Part shown: in pieces, positions 18,345-27,414 of the stretch
Layout: each line of letters opens with the position of its first letter
Position numbering within the stretch: the stretch's first letter is position 1
Source: Planctomycetota bacterium
GTDB lineage: Bacteria > Planctomycetota > Phycisphaerae > Phycisphaerales > Phycisphaeraceae
Assembly (NCBI GenBank): GCA_021413865.1
Contig: JAIOPN010000014.1
Coordinates: 248,001-312,000, forward strand
Length of the DNA: 64,000 nucleotides
Reading direction: 5' to 3'
Program-made: the position numbers and the translations under genes
The notes under the pieces: model-generated
What the model was told of the DNA's origin: nothing
The model's database searches: none
What the model saw: the letters and a program-made list of their open reading frames with translations, nothing else

Positions 18345-19055
18345 TCAATGCCCCTCGACCGCCAGGCGTCTTCCCATCCCCGTTGCGGGAACCTCGGGGA
18401 CGAGCGGTTGCGTGGGTGCAACGGCGGCCTCCGCGCAGGGGTGCGTGAGCACGACGATCTGCCAGAGGTCGATGACGCTCATCTTGAAGCGGTACTCGAC
18501 CCGCAGATCGACCCCGCGGAGGCACTCGTCCAAGGGCAGGTCGCTGCGCCAGCCGATCTTGATGAACATCGGGTTGAAGACGCGCTCGAGCCACGCCATG
18601 ACGGGGTTGGTGGACTGGAAATGGTTGAGCAGGACGATGCGGCCGTTGGGCTTGAGCAGGCGTGTGGCGTGGGCGATGAGGCGGGCCGGGTCGCTGACCA
18701 CGCTGATCACGTGGGTGATCATGATGTGGTCGAAGGACTGCTCGGCGAAGGGGGGGTGCATCGCGTCGCCGCAGATGAGCCTGCAGTGATCCATGCCCAG
18801 GTCGCGGCACTTGCCGGCGGCCTTGGCGAGCATGCCGTCGGAGAGATCGACGCCGACGATCGTCACGTTTTTCGGATAGTGCCTCAGCGTCATGCCCGTG
18901 CCCACGCCCAGGTCGAGCACCAGGTCCCCGGGCTTGAGGTGCAGTTGCTGGGTGGCGCGGAGCTGGCGGGCGCGCACGCAGGCGCCGAAGGTGTAGTCGT
19001 AGAACCACGCCCACAGGTCGTACATCTTCCGCGTGGTCGGCTCTTTCATGTTCAT
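18345..19055 (-). CDS. Class I SAM-dependent methyltransferase, possibly PmtA-like
   Basis: 236 residues. SAM-binding motif I is VLDLGVGTGMTLRHYP, followed by the acidic residue in VGVDLSDGML and by GDAMHPPFAEQSFDHI. The N-terminal KMYDLWAWFYDYTFG resembles phosphatidylethanolamine N-methyltransferases (PmtA) and UbiE-type enzymes, so methylation of a lipid head group is the leading guess, not a proven function. Its ATG overlaps the stop of the upstream thioredoxin-like gene by 4 bases (19052-19055), indicating translational coupling. Confidence 0.8.
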   Translation of the reverse strand: MNMKEPTTRKMYDLWAWFYDYTFGACVRARQLRATQQLHLKPGDLVLDLGVGTGMTLRHYPKNVTIVGVDLSDGMLAKAAGKCRDLGMDHCRLICGDAMHPPFAEQSFDHIMITHVISVVSDPARLIAHATRLLKPNGRIVLLNHFQSTNPVMAWLERVFNPMFIKIGWRSDLPLDECLRGVDLRVEYRFKMSVIDLWQIVVLTHPCAEAAVAPTQPLVPEVPATGMGRRLAVEGH

Positions 19056-19642
19056 CGTGGTTTCTCCGTCGGCGCTGTCGCCGGCCCGGCCAAGACCGCT
19101 TTGACCTTTTCCACAATCGGCTCGACCCGCTCATCCTGCGGGAAAATCTCCGCCGCCAACTTCCCCTCAGTATCGTAAACCAAGAGCGTCGGAACAACTA
19201 GGTCCGACCAGGTATTGGCCAGACCCCGCACCACCGCCAGGCGTTTGTTCGTGTCCGGCACCAGCAAAAAGGCGTCTTTCATCGCCCCGTGCTCCCGCAG
19301 GTACCGAAAAGCCGCGGGCTCCGTCTCATCCGCATCCAGGGTCACCGAGACCAGCCGGACCCGGTCGCTCATCGCCCCAAGCTCCCTGTGCAACGGGTCG
19401 AACAGCGCCACGCAGGGAGGGCACCACGTCGCCCAGAAGTCCAGCACCAGCACCTTGCGCTGCGCGGCAGTCTCGGCGATGACCTTCTTCAACCCCTCCA
19501 GGTCCGTCCGCGGCAATAGCGCCTCCTGTGGCGCGGGGGTCACGGCCTGCCCCCCGGCCGGTGCACCGCTCTCATCGCAGCCAGCCAAACCCCCGGCTAG
19601 AATCAAAATCGCGAACCCGACGCACCATTGCCGCGTTTTCAA
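19052..19642 (-). CDS. Thioredoxin-like lipoprotein (TlpA family)
   Basis: 196 residues. A lipoprotein signal (FAILILAGGLAGC, lipid-modified C22) leads into a thioredoxin fold with the redox motif WCPPC (C74, C77) in LVLDFWATWCPPC and a cis-proline loop (VVPTLLVYD). It is expected in the periplasm, membrane-tethered, reducing or oxidising thiols, for example in cytochrome c maturation. The start is TTG at 19642, preceded by GGGAG; no ATG gives a complete signal peptide. It overlaps the methyltransferase gene by 4 bases. It diverges from the HtrA gene across a 75-base gap. Confidence 0.88.
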   Translation of the reverse strand: MKTRQWCVGFAILILAGGLAGCDESGAPAGGQAVTPAPQEALLPRTDLEGLKKVIAETAAQRKVLVLDFWATWCPPCVALFDPLHRELGAMSDRVRLVSVTLDADETEPAAFRYLREHGAMKDAFLLVPDTNKRLAVVRGLANTWSDLVVPTLLVYDTEGKLAAEIFPQDERVEPIVEKVKAVLAGPATAPTEKPR

Positions 19643-19717
19643 CGTTGTAGCTCCCTAACCGGCGATCCATCAGGGTGATGGATCAACCAGATCATAGACC
19701 CCAAACCCCCAACGATC

Positions 19718-21205
19718 ATGGCACCTCTAACCCCCTACCCGCCTCTCCCCAGCCGCTCGCGGCTTAGCCTCTTCCTCCTCGCCTCCGCCGTGCTAGCCGC
19801 CGCCCTCTACATGGCCCACGCCCACCCCGGCTCGCAGGCCCACGCACAAACCCCCGCCATCCCGCCGGCCGAGTCCCCCACTTCCGCCCCAGCCCAACCC
19901 CCCGCCCCGCCCAGCGACGCCCTACGCCTCCGCCGCACCCCTGTCGTGCAGGTCTTCGAGGAGTGCAAGGACGCCGTCGTCAACATCTCCTCGACCCAGG
20001 TCATCCAGGTGCAGTCCCCGCTGGGTGTCGGCACCCTCTTTGATGAACTCTTCGAGCTGCCCAACATCGGCCAGCGCGACCCGCTGACGCGACAAGTCAA
20101 ACGCACCAGCGTCGGCAGCGGGTTTGTCATCCACTCCTCGGGCTATGTCGTCACCAACGCCCACGTCGTCTCCCGCACCGTCGAACGCAAGGTGATCTTC
20201 CCCGACAAGACCGAGTACGACGCGCAGGTGGTCGCCATCGACGCCGATCGCGACCTGGCCGTGCTCAAGATCGAAGCCAAACAGCCGCTGCACACCCTCA
20301 AACTCGGCCGGAGCGCCGACCTGATGGTGGGTGAGACCGTGATCGCCATCGGCAACCCGCTGGGCTACCAGCACACGGTGACCTCCGGCGTGGTCAGCGC
20401 GCTGGACCGCTCCATCGCCGTGGGCGAGGGCGTCGAGTTCAAAGGCCTCATCCAGACCGACGCCTCGATCAACCCCGGCAACTCCGGCGGCCCGCTGCTC
20501 AACGTGCTGGGCGAGCTCATCGGCATCAACACCGCCATCCGCGGCGACGCGCAGAACATCGGCTTCGCCATCCCCGTCGATCACCTCCGCCAGGTGCTGC
20601 CCGACATGCTCGCCGTCGAGCGCCGCTACCGCATCATCACCGGTATGCGCATCGGCAAGGAGGGCCCCGCCAAGGTGCTCTCCGTTATCAGCGACTCGCC
20701 CGCGTTCCTCGCCGGCCTGCAGCCCGGCGACGTCATCACCTCCGTCAACAGCCAGCCGATCGGCAACGCCATCGACTACAGCATCGCCCTCATCGGCCGC
20801 AAGCGCGGCGAGAGCCTCCGGCTCACCCTCACGCGCGACGGCCGGGCCAACATCTCCACCGACATGGTCCTCGCCGGCCGGCCCAAGCCCGACGGCGATG
20901 CGCTCCTGCGCGACAAGTTCGGCATCACCGCCGACCCGCTCTCCCAGCGCACCATCGACGCGCTGGGTCTGCGCGGCCTGCGCGGGCTCGAGGTCCGCGA
21001 CGTCGAGCCCAACAGCCCCGCCAAGGCGCTGGGCATGCGCCGCGGCGATATCATCGACCACCTCGCCGGCGCGCCGACCGTCGGCCTCGACGAGGTCGGC
21101 GAGATCATCGAAACCATCGAGGCGGGCAGGCGCGTGCCCATCTCCGTCCTCCGCGTCCAGGGCCGAACGATCTACCGCACCCAGACCTCCATCGAGGCCC
21201 GCTGA
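19718..21205 (+). CDS. HtrA/DegP-type periplasmic serine protease with two PDZ domains
   Basis: 495 residues. The signal peptide spans about residues 10-43, followed by a P/A-rich linker. The trypsin-like domain has the triad H149 (TNAHVV), D179 (DRDLAVL) and S256 (NPGNSGGPL). Two PDZ domains follow (about 300-390 and 400-490), with GLQPGDVITSVNSQ and ALGMRRGDIIDHL as carboxylate-loop regions. HtrA proteases degrade or refold misfolded envelope proteins. Codons 12-17 of the signal peptide are formed by an 18-bp palindromic repeat. thiS begins 20 bases after the stop. Confidence 0.94.
   Translation: MAPLTPYPPLPSRSRLSLFLLASAVLAAALYMAHAHPGSQAHAQTPAIPPAESPTSAPAQPPAPPSDALRLRRTPVVQVFEECKDAVVNISSTQVIQVQSPLGVGTLFDELFELPNIGQRDPLTRQVKRTSVGSGFVIHSSGYVVTNAHVVSRTVERKVIFPDKTEYDAQVVAIDADRDLAVLKIEAKQPLHTLKLGRSADLMVGETVIAIGNPLGYQHTVTSGVVSALDRSIAVGEGVEFKGLIQTDASINPGNSGGPLLNVLGELIGINTAIRGDAQNIGFAIPVDHLRQVLPDMLAVERRYRIITGMRIGKEGPAKVLSVISDSPAFLAGLQPGDVITSVNSQPIGNAIDYSIALIGRKRGESLRLTLTRDGRANISTDMVLAGRPKPDGDALLRDKFGITADPLSQRTIDALGLRGLRGLEVRDVEPNSPAKALGMRRGDIIDHLAGAPTVGLDEVGEIIETIEAGRRVPISVLRVQGRTIYRTQTSIEAR
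19751..19768 (+). repeat. 18-bp palindromic repeat (family H) inside the HtrA signal peptide
   Basis: AGCCGCTCGCGGCTTAGC contains the palindrome AGCCGCTCGCGGCT. An exact copy lies at 31626-31643 and a two-mismatch inverted copy at 45712-45729. Here it is read in frame as SRSRLS. Confidence 0.7.
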
Positions 21206-21225
21206 CACACCGCCGGGCAGACCGC

Positions 21226-21426
21226 ATGAAACTGACCATCAACGGCGAACCGTGCGAACTGACGGACGGCAAAACCGTCCGCCAGATGATCGAGGACCTG
21301 GGCTTCAAGGGCCGCGCCGTCGCCGTCGAGGTCAACCGCAAGGTCGTGCCCAAAAAACAGCACGAGACCACGGCCCTGCGCGACGGCGACGCCGTCGAGG
21401 TCGTCACCCTCGTCGGCGGCGGGTGA
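21226..21426 (+). CDS. thiS: Sulfur carrier protein ThiS
   Basis: 66 residues, typical for ThiS. It is a ubiquitin-like carrier whose C-terminal Gly-Gly is thiocarboxylated and donates sulfur for the thiazole ring of thiamine. The sequence shows the beta-grasp start MKLTINGEPCEL and the C-terminal EVVTLVGGG, ending in glycines as required. thiG, its partner, lies in the same direction but is separated by an inserted mscS gene and a family A repeat. No TPP riboswitch was recognised upstream; only 20 bases separate it from the htrA stop. Confidence 0.95.
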   Translation: MKLTINGEPCELTDGKTVRQMIEDLGFKGRAVAVEVNRKVVPKKQHETTALRDGDAVEVVTLVGGG

Positions 21427-21445
21427 TTTGCTTACCACCCCCGAT

Positions 21446-21531
21446 GGGTGGCTGGGTCTGAGGCTTTGCGAAGCCCCAGTTCGGCGCTCGAAGCAGACCG
21501 GGGCATCGAGAAGACTCTGCCCCAGCCACCC
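21446..21531 (-). repeat. Interspersed palindromic repeat, family A, copy 2
   Basis: 86 bases with GGGTGGCTGGG and CCCAGCCACCC ends, inverted relative to the copy at 748-831. GAGGCTTTGCGAAGCC and GGGGCATCGAGAAGACTCTG match the two halves of copy 1 in opposite orientation. It fills most of the gap between thiS and mscS. Confidence 0.8.
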
Positions 21532-21569
21532 GTCACTAAGCGAAAAAAACACAAAAGCCCTGATGTAAC

Positions 21570-22457
21570 ATGTCCGCCATGGCCACACCCGCAACCACAC
21601 AACCCGACCTCCTCGTCGCCCCCGCCGCCACCATCGCCAAGTGGCAGGAAACCCTCATCGAGTTCGCCATCACCTACGGCCTCCAGATCGTCGGCGCGAT
21701 CGTCATCGCCGTCGTGGGCTTCATCCTCGCGTCGTGGCTCGGCCGCATGGTCGACGGCTGGCTGGTCAAGAAACACATCGAGCAGCCCCTCCGCACGCTC
21801 GCCGTCCGCATCACACGCATCATCGTGCTCGCCATCGTCGGCGTCATGGCGCTCCAGAAGTTCGGCGTCGAGGTCCTCCCCATCATCGCGGGCATGGGCG
21901 TCATCGGCGTGGGCATCGGACTGGCCATGCAGGGCGTCCTGGCCAACGTCGTCGCAGGCCTCACCATCATCTTCACCAAGCCCTTCCGCCTCGGCGAATA
22001 CATCGACGTCCAGGGCGAGTACGGCGAGGTCGTCCAAATCGAGCTCTTCTCCACCACCCTCCAGCACGCCGACCTCTCCAAAATCATCATCCCCAACCGC
22101 AAGATCGTCGGCGAGATCCTCCACAACTACGGCACCATCCGACAGCTCGACCTGAGCGTCCCCATCGCCTACGGCTCGGACCTCGACCGCGTCACCGCCG
22201 TCATCAAGAGCATCCTCGATGCCCATCCCTCCGTCCTCAAAAACCCGGCCGCCCAGATCGGTGTCAGCTCGCTCGAAGAATCGGCCGTTATCGTCTTCGT
22301 CCACCCGTGGGTGCCCGTCCCGCTGTATGGCCCCATCACCGCCGAGCTTTACCAGCAGATCGCCGAGCGCTTCCGCGCCGAACGCATTGTGATCCCCTTC
22401 CCGCAGCGCGAGGTCCGCATGCTGGCCGCCGCCGGTTCCACGGGAGCGCAGGCATGA
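21570..22457 (+). CDS. mscS: Small-conductance mechanosensitive channel (MscS family)
   Basis: 295 residues. Three hydrophobic segments occur in the first 130 residues; the pore-lining TM3 is the Gly/Ala-rich [18 protein letters not shown], followed by the family signature [20 protein letters not shown]. The beta domain and C-terminal alpha/beta domain follow. MscS channels open under membrane tension on osmotic downshift. The ATG at 21570 is used; 21579 is possible. Its stop overlaps the thiG start by 4 bases (ATGA), so it appears to be part of a thiS-mscS-thiG unit, an unusual arrangement. Confidence 0.95.
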   Translation: MSAMATPATTQPDLLVAPAATIAKWQETLIEFAITYGLQIVGAIVIAVVGFILASWLGRMVDGWLVKKHIEQPLRTLAVRITRIIVLAIVGVMALQKFGVEVLPIIAGMGVIGVGIGLAMQGVLANVVAGLTIIFTKPFRLGEYIDVQGEYGEVVQIELFSTTLQHADLSKIIIPNRKIVGEILHNYGTIRQLDLSVPIAYGSDLDRVTAVIKSILDAHPSVLKNPAAQIGVSSLEESAVIVFVHPWVPVPLYGPITAELYQQIAERFRAERIVIPFPQREVRMLAAAGSTGAQA

Positions 22458-23317
22458 CCACCCCCGCGTCACCCGCTAAGCCGCTCGACGCCCCGCTCGT
22501 CGTCGCCGGCCGCACGCTCGCTTCCCGCCTCATCGTCGGCACGGGCAAGTACAAGGACTTCCCCACCATGCAGGCCGCGCTGGACGCCAGCGGCGCGAGC
22601 GTCGTCACCGTCGCCGTCCGCCGTGAGCGGCTCTACAACGACAAGGGGCAGTCGCTGCTGGATTTCATCGACCTCAAGCGTTACACGATCCTGCCCAACA
22701 CGGCCGGCTGCTTCACCGCCGACGACGCGGTGCGCGTCTCCATGCTCGGCCGTGAACTCCTCGACCAGCTCAACAACCCCGGCAAGGAGTGGGTCAAGCT
22801 CGAAGTCCTGGGCGACAAAAAAACGCTGCTCCCCGACCCCGTCGGAACGCTCGACGCCTGCCGGCAACTGGTGAAGGAGGGCTTCAAGGTGCTCTGCTAC
22901 ACCAGCGACGACCCGATCATGGCCCAGCGGCTCCGCGACGCCGGCGCCGCCAGCGTCATGCCCGCCGGCTCACCGATCGGCTCTGGCCAGGGCGTGCTCA
23001 ACCCCAACAACATCCGCCTCATCCTCGAACTCTTGAAGAGCAAGGAGCACGGCGGCTCGCCCGACTTCCCCGTCATCGTGGACGCCGGCGTCGGCACCGC
23101 GAGCGACATCGTCATCGCCATGGAGCTGGGCGCCGACGGCGTCCTGCTCAACACCGGCATCGCCCACGCCGCCGACCCCGTGAAGATGGCCCACGCCATG
23201 CGCCACGGCCTCGAGGCCGGCCGCCTCGCCTACCTCGCGGGGCGGATCCCCAAACGGTTGTACGCGACGGCCTCAAGCCCGTGGACGGGCGTGATCAGCT
23301 ACATCCCGGGCGAATAA
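22454..23317 (+). CDS. thiG: Thiazole synthase ThiG
   Basis: 287 residues. ThiG condenses deoxyxylulose 5-phosphate, dehydroglycine and ThiS thiocarboxylate into the thiazole phosphate of thiamine. It is a TIM barrel with the Schiff-base lysine K115 in WVKLEVLGD, the N-terminal [10 protein letters not shown], and the phosphate-binding [20 protein letters not shown] and [10 protein letters not shown]. The ATG at 22454 overlaps the mscS stop. The N-terminal ten residues are a short extension. No other thi genes are in the window. Confidence 0.96.
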   Translation: MTTPASPAKPLDAPLVVAGRTLASRLIVGTGKYKDFPTMQAALDASGASVVTVAVRRERLYNDKGQSLLDFIDLKRYTILPNTAGCFTADDAVRVSMLGRELLDQLNNPGKEWVKLEVLGDKKTLLPDPVGTLDACRQLVKEGFKVLCYTSDDPIMAQRLRDAGAASVMPAGSPIGSGQGVLNPNNIRLILELLKSKEHGGSPDFPVIVDAGVGTASDIVIAMELGADGVLLNTGIAHAADPVKMAHAMRHGLEAGRLAYLAGRIPKRLYATASSPWTGVISYIPGE

Positions 23318-23333
23318 ACAAGAGAGCAACAAT

Positions 23334-23486
23334 GGGTGCCACACTGCATCCCGTAGGGTGCGGTGTGTCTGTCGTCACGGATGAAGATGTCTAACACGGG
23401 TACGACCCGACCCGTCGCGCTGGTTCGTTTAGTGATGATCCATCGTACCCCGCACACCGCACCCTTCGGGATGCAGTGTGGCACCC
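23334..23486. repeat. MITE-like element with 34-bp terminal inverted repeats (family E)
   Basis: Arms 23334-23367 and 23453-23486 (GGGTGCCACACTGCATCCCG then T/A-AGGGTGCGGTGTG) are reverse complements with one mismatch, enclosing 85 bases of unrelated sequence. The gap between thiG and the convergent PhyH gene is otherwise empty. No transposase is present and no clear target-site duplication was seen. Confidence 0.8.
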
Positions 23487-23520
23487 GAGGTTCGCCCCCG
23501 GGAAATCATTGCGAAAACCC

Positions 23521-24279
23521 TCACGCCCCGAACGTCTCACGTCCCTTCGCCCCGTTCACGCTCCGCCCGCACACCTGCAGCGGCTCCTTCCACAAATTCC
23601 CCGAGAGGTTGCACGGGTCGAGCACCGCCGCGTTGCGGTACGTGGTGATGAACGACCAGCGGTCGGCCTTGATCGTGTTGGGGTGCGAGCTGTGCGCCGC
23701 CAGGTCGCTGAAGAAGACCGCGTCGCCGCGCTTCACCTCCAGCGTCGCCACGGGCAGGCCTTCGAGCTCCTTGTCCTCGATGCGCACGCTGAACCCCTCG
23801 GTGGGGAAGTGCTTGCGGGGGAAGACGCGTTTGTGCGAGCCGGGGATGAACATCAGGCAGCCGTTGGCCACCGTCGCGTCGTCCATCGCGATCCAGACCG
23901 ACATCTTCGACGGGCCCTCCCAGTAGAACCAGTCCTGGTGCCAGGGCGAGGGGAAGTCGATCTTCCCGTCCTTGAACACCGCCTTGGCGCTGAGGAACTC
24001 CACGTCCGGCCCGATGATCTGCCGCAAAATCGGCGTCACGCGGTCATCTCGCATCGCGTCGAGCATCGTGGGCGGAAAGTTAGAGCTGTTCCACACCCGC
24101 ACCCCGTGCGGCACCCCGTCCGGCCCGTCCTGCACCATGTGCTGCCGCAGCACGTCCTTCCACCGCAACATCTCGGCGGCGGTGTACAGCCCGGACACGG
24201 CCACAAACCCGTCCCGCTCCCACGCGGTGAGTTGATCCGGCGTGAGGCGTGAAGAAGGCTGAGCGACGGCGGTGGTCAT
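23521..24279 (-). CDS. Phytanoyl-CoA dioxygenase (PhyH) family protein 1
   Basis: 252 residues. Fe(II)/2-oxoglutarate oxygenase fold: the iron ligands are H114 and D116 (SPWHQDWFYW) and a distal histidine, H196 or H199 (DLAAHSSHPN), with R207 a likely 2-oxoglutarate ligand. The signature NGCLMFIPGSHK is typical of PhyH proteins. The substrate is unknown; bacterial relatives hydroxylate lipids, ectoine, amino acids or secondary metabolites. It appears monocistronic, convergent with thiG across the family E repeat. Confidence 0.9.
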   Translation of the reverse strand: MTTAVAQPSSRLTPDQLTAWERDGFVAVSGLYTAAEMLRWKDVLRQHMVQDGPDGVPHGVRVWNSSNFPPTMLDAMRDDRVTPILRQIIGPDVEFLSAKAVFKDGKIDFPSPWHQDWFYWEGPSKMSVWIAMDDATVANGCLMFIPGSHKRVFPRKHFPTEGFSVRIEDKELEGLPVATLEVKRGDAVFFSDLAAHSSHPNTIKADRWSFITTYRNAAVLDPCNLSGNLWKEPLQVCGRSVNGAKGRETFGA

Positions 24280-24361
24280 GGCGGCATCTCCAGCGGTCGG
24301 CGAATCACGCCGATCCCTCTATTGTCGATGCGGTGTGCGGAGAAACTGACAGTATACGCAT

Positions 24362-26200
24362 TTAAGGGGATGGTCGTGTTAGTTCAATTCTCACAGTGAG
24401 TGGTTCATTATCCACTGAAATTATCTCTTCTACAGTACATCCATTCCACTCGTTCCCAAGCTGAAGCCTCGCGCCAGGAGCGACAGTTACCGCGCTGTCA
24501 TCTGCGAATCCAGGAAGTTTGATTTTAAACGTTCGGTAGGTTGGCCCCATAACAGTATATGAAACGGAAAATCTAGTCTGCGGAAATTCGACCGTCACCA
24601 CTTCTCTCGCAGCCAGTGTGATCTCTGTGCGGCCATAGTCAGCTTTGATGACTCGTTTTGATTGCTCTTGAATCACATTATTTTCATTCAGAGCGGTACC
24701 GCCCGTTATTCCGATTTCGCGAGGTGGCGAGGCCTGATCTGAAATTGCCTGAGAATCGGCCGGCTCAGCATGCACTAATATCCCCCATACCGATGATCGC
24801 ACGTCATACGGGTTCCACGTAATCTGTGTCCCAGGCGACCAGCGGGCGGATTGAAACTCCGCGACCACGTCTCCTTTATTGACGATTTGCTCTTCCCGCA
24901 AAGTACGAACAAATAAATAATCTTCTTTCATATCCAAGATGCGGACGGTCCCTTTGTAAGCATTACGGTCAGGACCAATGACTTTGCCGTTTAGAGGGTT
25001 GATAGCCGGCGCGTAAACTTCGCCCCATACCACACGTTGCTTACGCAAAAAGTCTGCCAGCGAAGACCGCTCCTTGGCGTTAAGAGCGTTCGCTTCGACA
25101 CATACCAGACGAAAGTTCAGTTGCGGAATCTGCCGCGTCGATAAATAATACATTACTATACTTGTGGACCTTTGCACCGCGATATGCGACGTATCAGCAG
25201 AAACCACATGCTGTCGCTGCGTCAAGTCATCCACCCTGCACAGTGAGCGTGAGAAGCTGTGATTAAGATTTTCGACCCATAACGTGCTGCCAATTTGGCG
25301 AAGGTAAATATTGTGGTGTGATGGCCGCGTCGAAATAAATTGATTGCCTGCATCGTCATTCGACGACGAGGTAAGTGTGTCAAGATCAAGAACACGACCT
25401 CCGAAGTTAATCTTCGTCGGGGTAGACCAGTCAATGATATCCCCACGGGCGTGAGGACCAGGATATGCCACTGGAAGTTCAATTACCTTACCGCTATCAA
25501 TTTCAACGATTGCTATATAGCGATCGTTGACAAAAACAATTCTCTTCCCATCGGACGACCAGGCGGTGTTTTCAACAGGAGGATCCCAGCCGCGCAACTC
25601 TGATTTCAGATGCGATCCGACCTCTAACCTCTTCACGGTATTCATTGTGTGAAGGTCTTTGATGGTCAATGCAATCGAATAACCTTTGTTGCTATCCCCT
25701 ATCAGCGTTCTAGGGCCGTATACGAATTGTCGTCCGTCGGACGAGAAAGAGAGAGACGGCGTCCATCCGTCTTGATCCACCGTTACGACGGCGCCTACCA
25801 CTATTTCTTCGGCGCGTGCATTGGCGAATCCGGCGGGGATGTCGATTCCTCTTGGGGGCTGACGCGGCGGAGCTTCATGCGGCGTTGTTGACGGTATGAG
25901 TTGGCTAGATTGTTCGGCGAGGTACTTGCTGGCGTTTCCAAGGGCTCTCGTACTAAGTGATACCCAAGTGAATGGTGCAACAATCAAACAACAGAGGAGC
26001 AATACCAGCCCCCCCACGATACGTCTTTGTGCCATTGCGGCGATGGCCAGAATAAACGCAACAACAAGCAACGGGCCATAGATAAAGATCAGCCAGAGCG
26101 AGAACCACATGATCACCATACCCAAGGCGAAACAGAGCCAACCTCCGATAACGGCCCCTTGCTTGACGTGTGGCGTTTGCACCGCAGTCGGCATTTCCAT
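24362..26200 (-). CDS. Unrecognised membrane protein with beta-propeller-like domain, A+T-rich
   Basis: 612 residues, family not recognised. The N-terminus has two to three membrane segments (VIGGWLCFALGMVIMWFSLW; YGPLLVVAFILAIAAM; VGGLVLLLCCLIVAPF, residues about 15-80). A soluble part follows with TolB/WD40-like repeats (WTPSLSFSSDGRQFVYG; NTAWSSDGKRIVFVNDRYIA, about 145-250). The C-terminus (500-612) looks beta-rich. G+C is near 48% in sampled lines, far below neighbours, and codon use is relaxed (many A/T-ending codons), suggesting recent acquisition. It stands alone between PhyH 1 and scpA. Confidence 0.7.
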   Translation of the reverse strand: MEMPTAVQTPHVKQGAVIGGWLCFALGMVIMWFSLWLIFIYGPLLVVAFILAIAAMAQRRIVGGLVLLLCCLIVAPFTWVSLSTRALGNASKYLAEQSSQLIPSTTPHEAPPRQPPRGIDIPAGFANARAEEIVVGAVVTVDQDGWTPSLSFSSDGRQFVYGPRTLIGDSNKGYSIALTIKDLHTMNTVKRLEVGSHLKSELRGWDPPVENTAWSSDGKRIVFVNDRYIAIVEIDSGKVIELPVAYPGPHARGDIIDWSTPTKINFGGRVLDLDTLTSSSNDDAGNQFISTRPSHHNIYLRQIGSTLWVENLNHSFSRSLCRVDDLTQRQHVVSADTSHIAVQRSTSIVMYYLSTRQIPQLNFRLVCVEANALNAKERSSLADFLRKQRVVWGEVYAPAINPLNGKVIGPDRNAYKGTVRILDMKEDYLFVRTLREEQIVNKGDVVAEFQSARWSPGTQITWNPYDVRSSVWGILVHAEPADSQAISDQASPPREIGITGGTALNENNVIQEQSKRVIKADYGRTEITLAAREVVTVEFPQTRFSVSYTVMGPTYRTFKIKLPGFADDSAVTVAPGARLQLGNEWNGCTVEEIISVDNEPLTVRIELTRPSP

Positions 26201-26379
26201 GGTTCTGATTCCTGACGTGAGTTGTGGCCTCCACCCCGACGGCTAAACAGCTAACCTAGATGGGATTGTGTCGATTGAACACTGCCCCATGAGTGCCAAG
26301 GGCCACTCAAATGAGCATACGACGTGATCCTACCACACCGGATCGACATCGATATGCGCGAACCAGCCGCTGAACGATG

Positions 26380-27414
26380 CTAGCTCCGTTCCACCTCTTC
26401 CCCGTCCTTCTCGTCTTCCCCCGCCGCCTCCACCTCATCCACATCAATAATCTCCTCCGGAACCGGCGTGGTGTCCCCCGCTTTGCGGCGGGCCATCCAT
26501 GACGCACGGAGCTTGGCGCGGCGCTCGGCGCGCAGCCGGGCCTCCTCGCTGGGCCAGTCGTATTGCATCTGGCCGGTCGCCGGGTCGCGCCAGTCGGCGG
26601 GCTTGTCGTCGCCGGACGTGGTCTGCTCGGAGGCGGGGCGGAGCTGGAGGGAGATCTCGCCGGCCACGCGGTCCTGCGTCACCTTCACCCTCCGCTGGCG
26701 GACGAGTTCGAGGGTGGCCAGGAAAAGCCCGATCATCTCGCTGCGGTTGGACCGGCCGACGAAGATCTGCTGGAGCGTCATCGACCCGTCGCGGGTGAGG
26801 CGGTCGAGGATGTCCTCGGCGTGTAGGGCGATGGGCGTGTCGTCGTACACCACCTGGTGGGCCGCGTTGACGCCGATCGTCTCGAGGATGCGCGAGAACG
26901 CCTCGCAGAGATCGAGCACGTGGACGTCCTCGAGGTCGATCTCGACGGGCCTCGCGATGTCTTCCTCCTCGCCGGTGAGCACGGGCCGGGCGTCGGTGCG
27001 GGCGGCCGGGGCGCGCATGAAGCGCTGCTCCCACTCCTGTCGGCGGGCCTCCAAACCGTTGGCGGCGTCCTTGAACCTTTTATAGGCGAGGAGCTGCTGG
27101 ACCAGCTCGTAGCGCGGGTCGAGCGGGTTGGTCTCGGTGGGCTGGTCGAGCGCCGCCTCCTCACCCTCGGGGCGGGGGACGAGCATGGCGCTCTTGACCT
27201 CCAGGAGTGAAGCGGCCATGACGAGGAATTCGCCGGCGAGGTCGAAGTCGATCTGCTGGATGAGCTTCAGGTGTTCGAGGTACTGCTCGGTGAGCCTGGC
27301 GACGAGGATGTCGTTGAGATCGATCTCGTGCCTGCGAACGAGGAAGAGCAGCAGGTCCAGCGGGCCGCTGTAGCAATCGAGTTCGACGCGGTAATCTTCG
27401 GCGGTGTGGGTCAT
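26380..27414 (-). CDS. scpA: Segregation and condensation protein A
   Basis: 344 residues, somewhat longer than the usual 250. ScpA is the kleisin that bridges SMC heads and binds ScpB in the bacterial condensin. The N-terminus YRVELDCYSGPLDLLLFLVR and EIDLNDILVARLTEQYLEHL is diagnostic, and DFDLAGEFLVMAASLLEVKS completes the SMC-neck-binding part. The winged-helix C-terminal part is around residues 190-250 (SMTLQQIFVGRSNRSEMIGL). A charged tail of about 90 residues is extra. AGGGAGG lies ahead of the ATG at 27414. scpB and smc are not in the window. Confidence 0.94.
   Translation of the reverse strand: MTHTAEDYRVELDCYSGPLDLLLFLVRRHEIDLNDILVARLTEQYLEHLKLIQQIDFDLAGEFLVMAASLLEVKSAMLVPRPEGEEAALDQPTETNPLDPRYELVQQLLAYKRFKDAANGLEARRQEWEQRFMRAPAARTDARPVLTGEEEDIARPVEIDLEDVHVLDLCEAFSRILETIGVNAAHQVVYDDTPIALHAEDILDRLTRDGSMTLQQIFVGRSNRSEMIGLFLATLELVRQRRVKVTQDRVAGEISLQLRPASEQTTSGDDKPADWRDPATGQMQYDWPSEEARLRAERRAKLRASWMARRKAGDTTPVPEEIIDVDEVEAAGEDEKDGEEVERS

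Noticed and set aside
21206-21225. TPP riboswitch upstream of thiS
   Set aside because: Only 20 bases separate htrA and thiS, too short for the aptamer, and no TPP-box sequence was seen upstream of thiG either.
24340-26330. Direct-repeat attachment sites flanking the low-G+C gene
   Set aside because: GTATACGCATTTA on the left and AAATGAGCATACG on the right are only weakly similar and inverted; no integrase or tRNA is adjacent.
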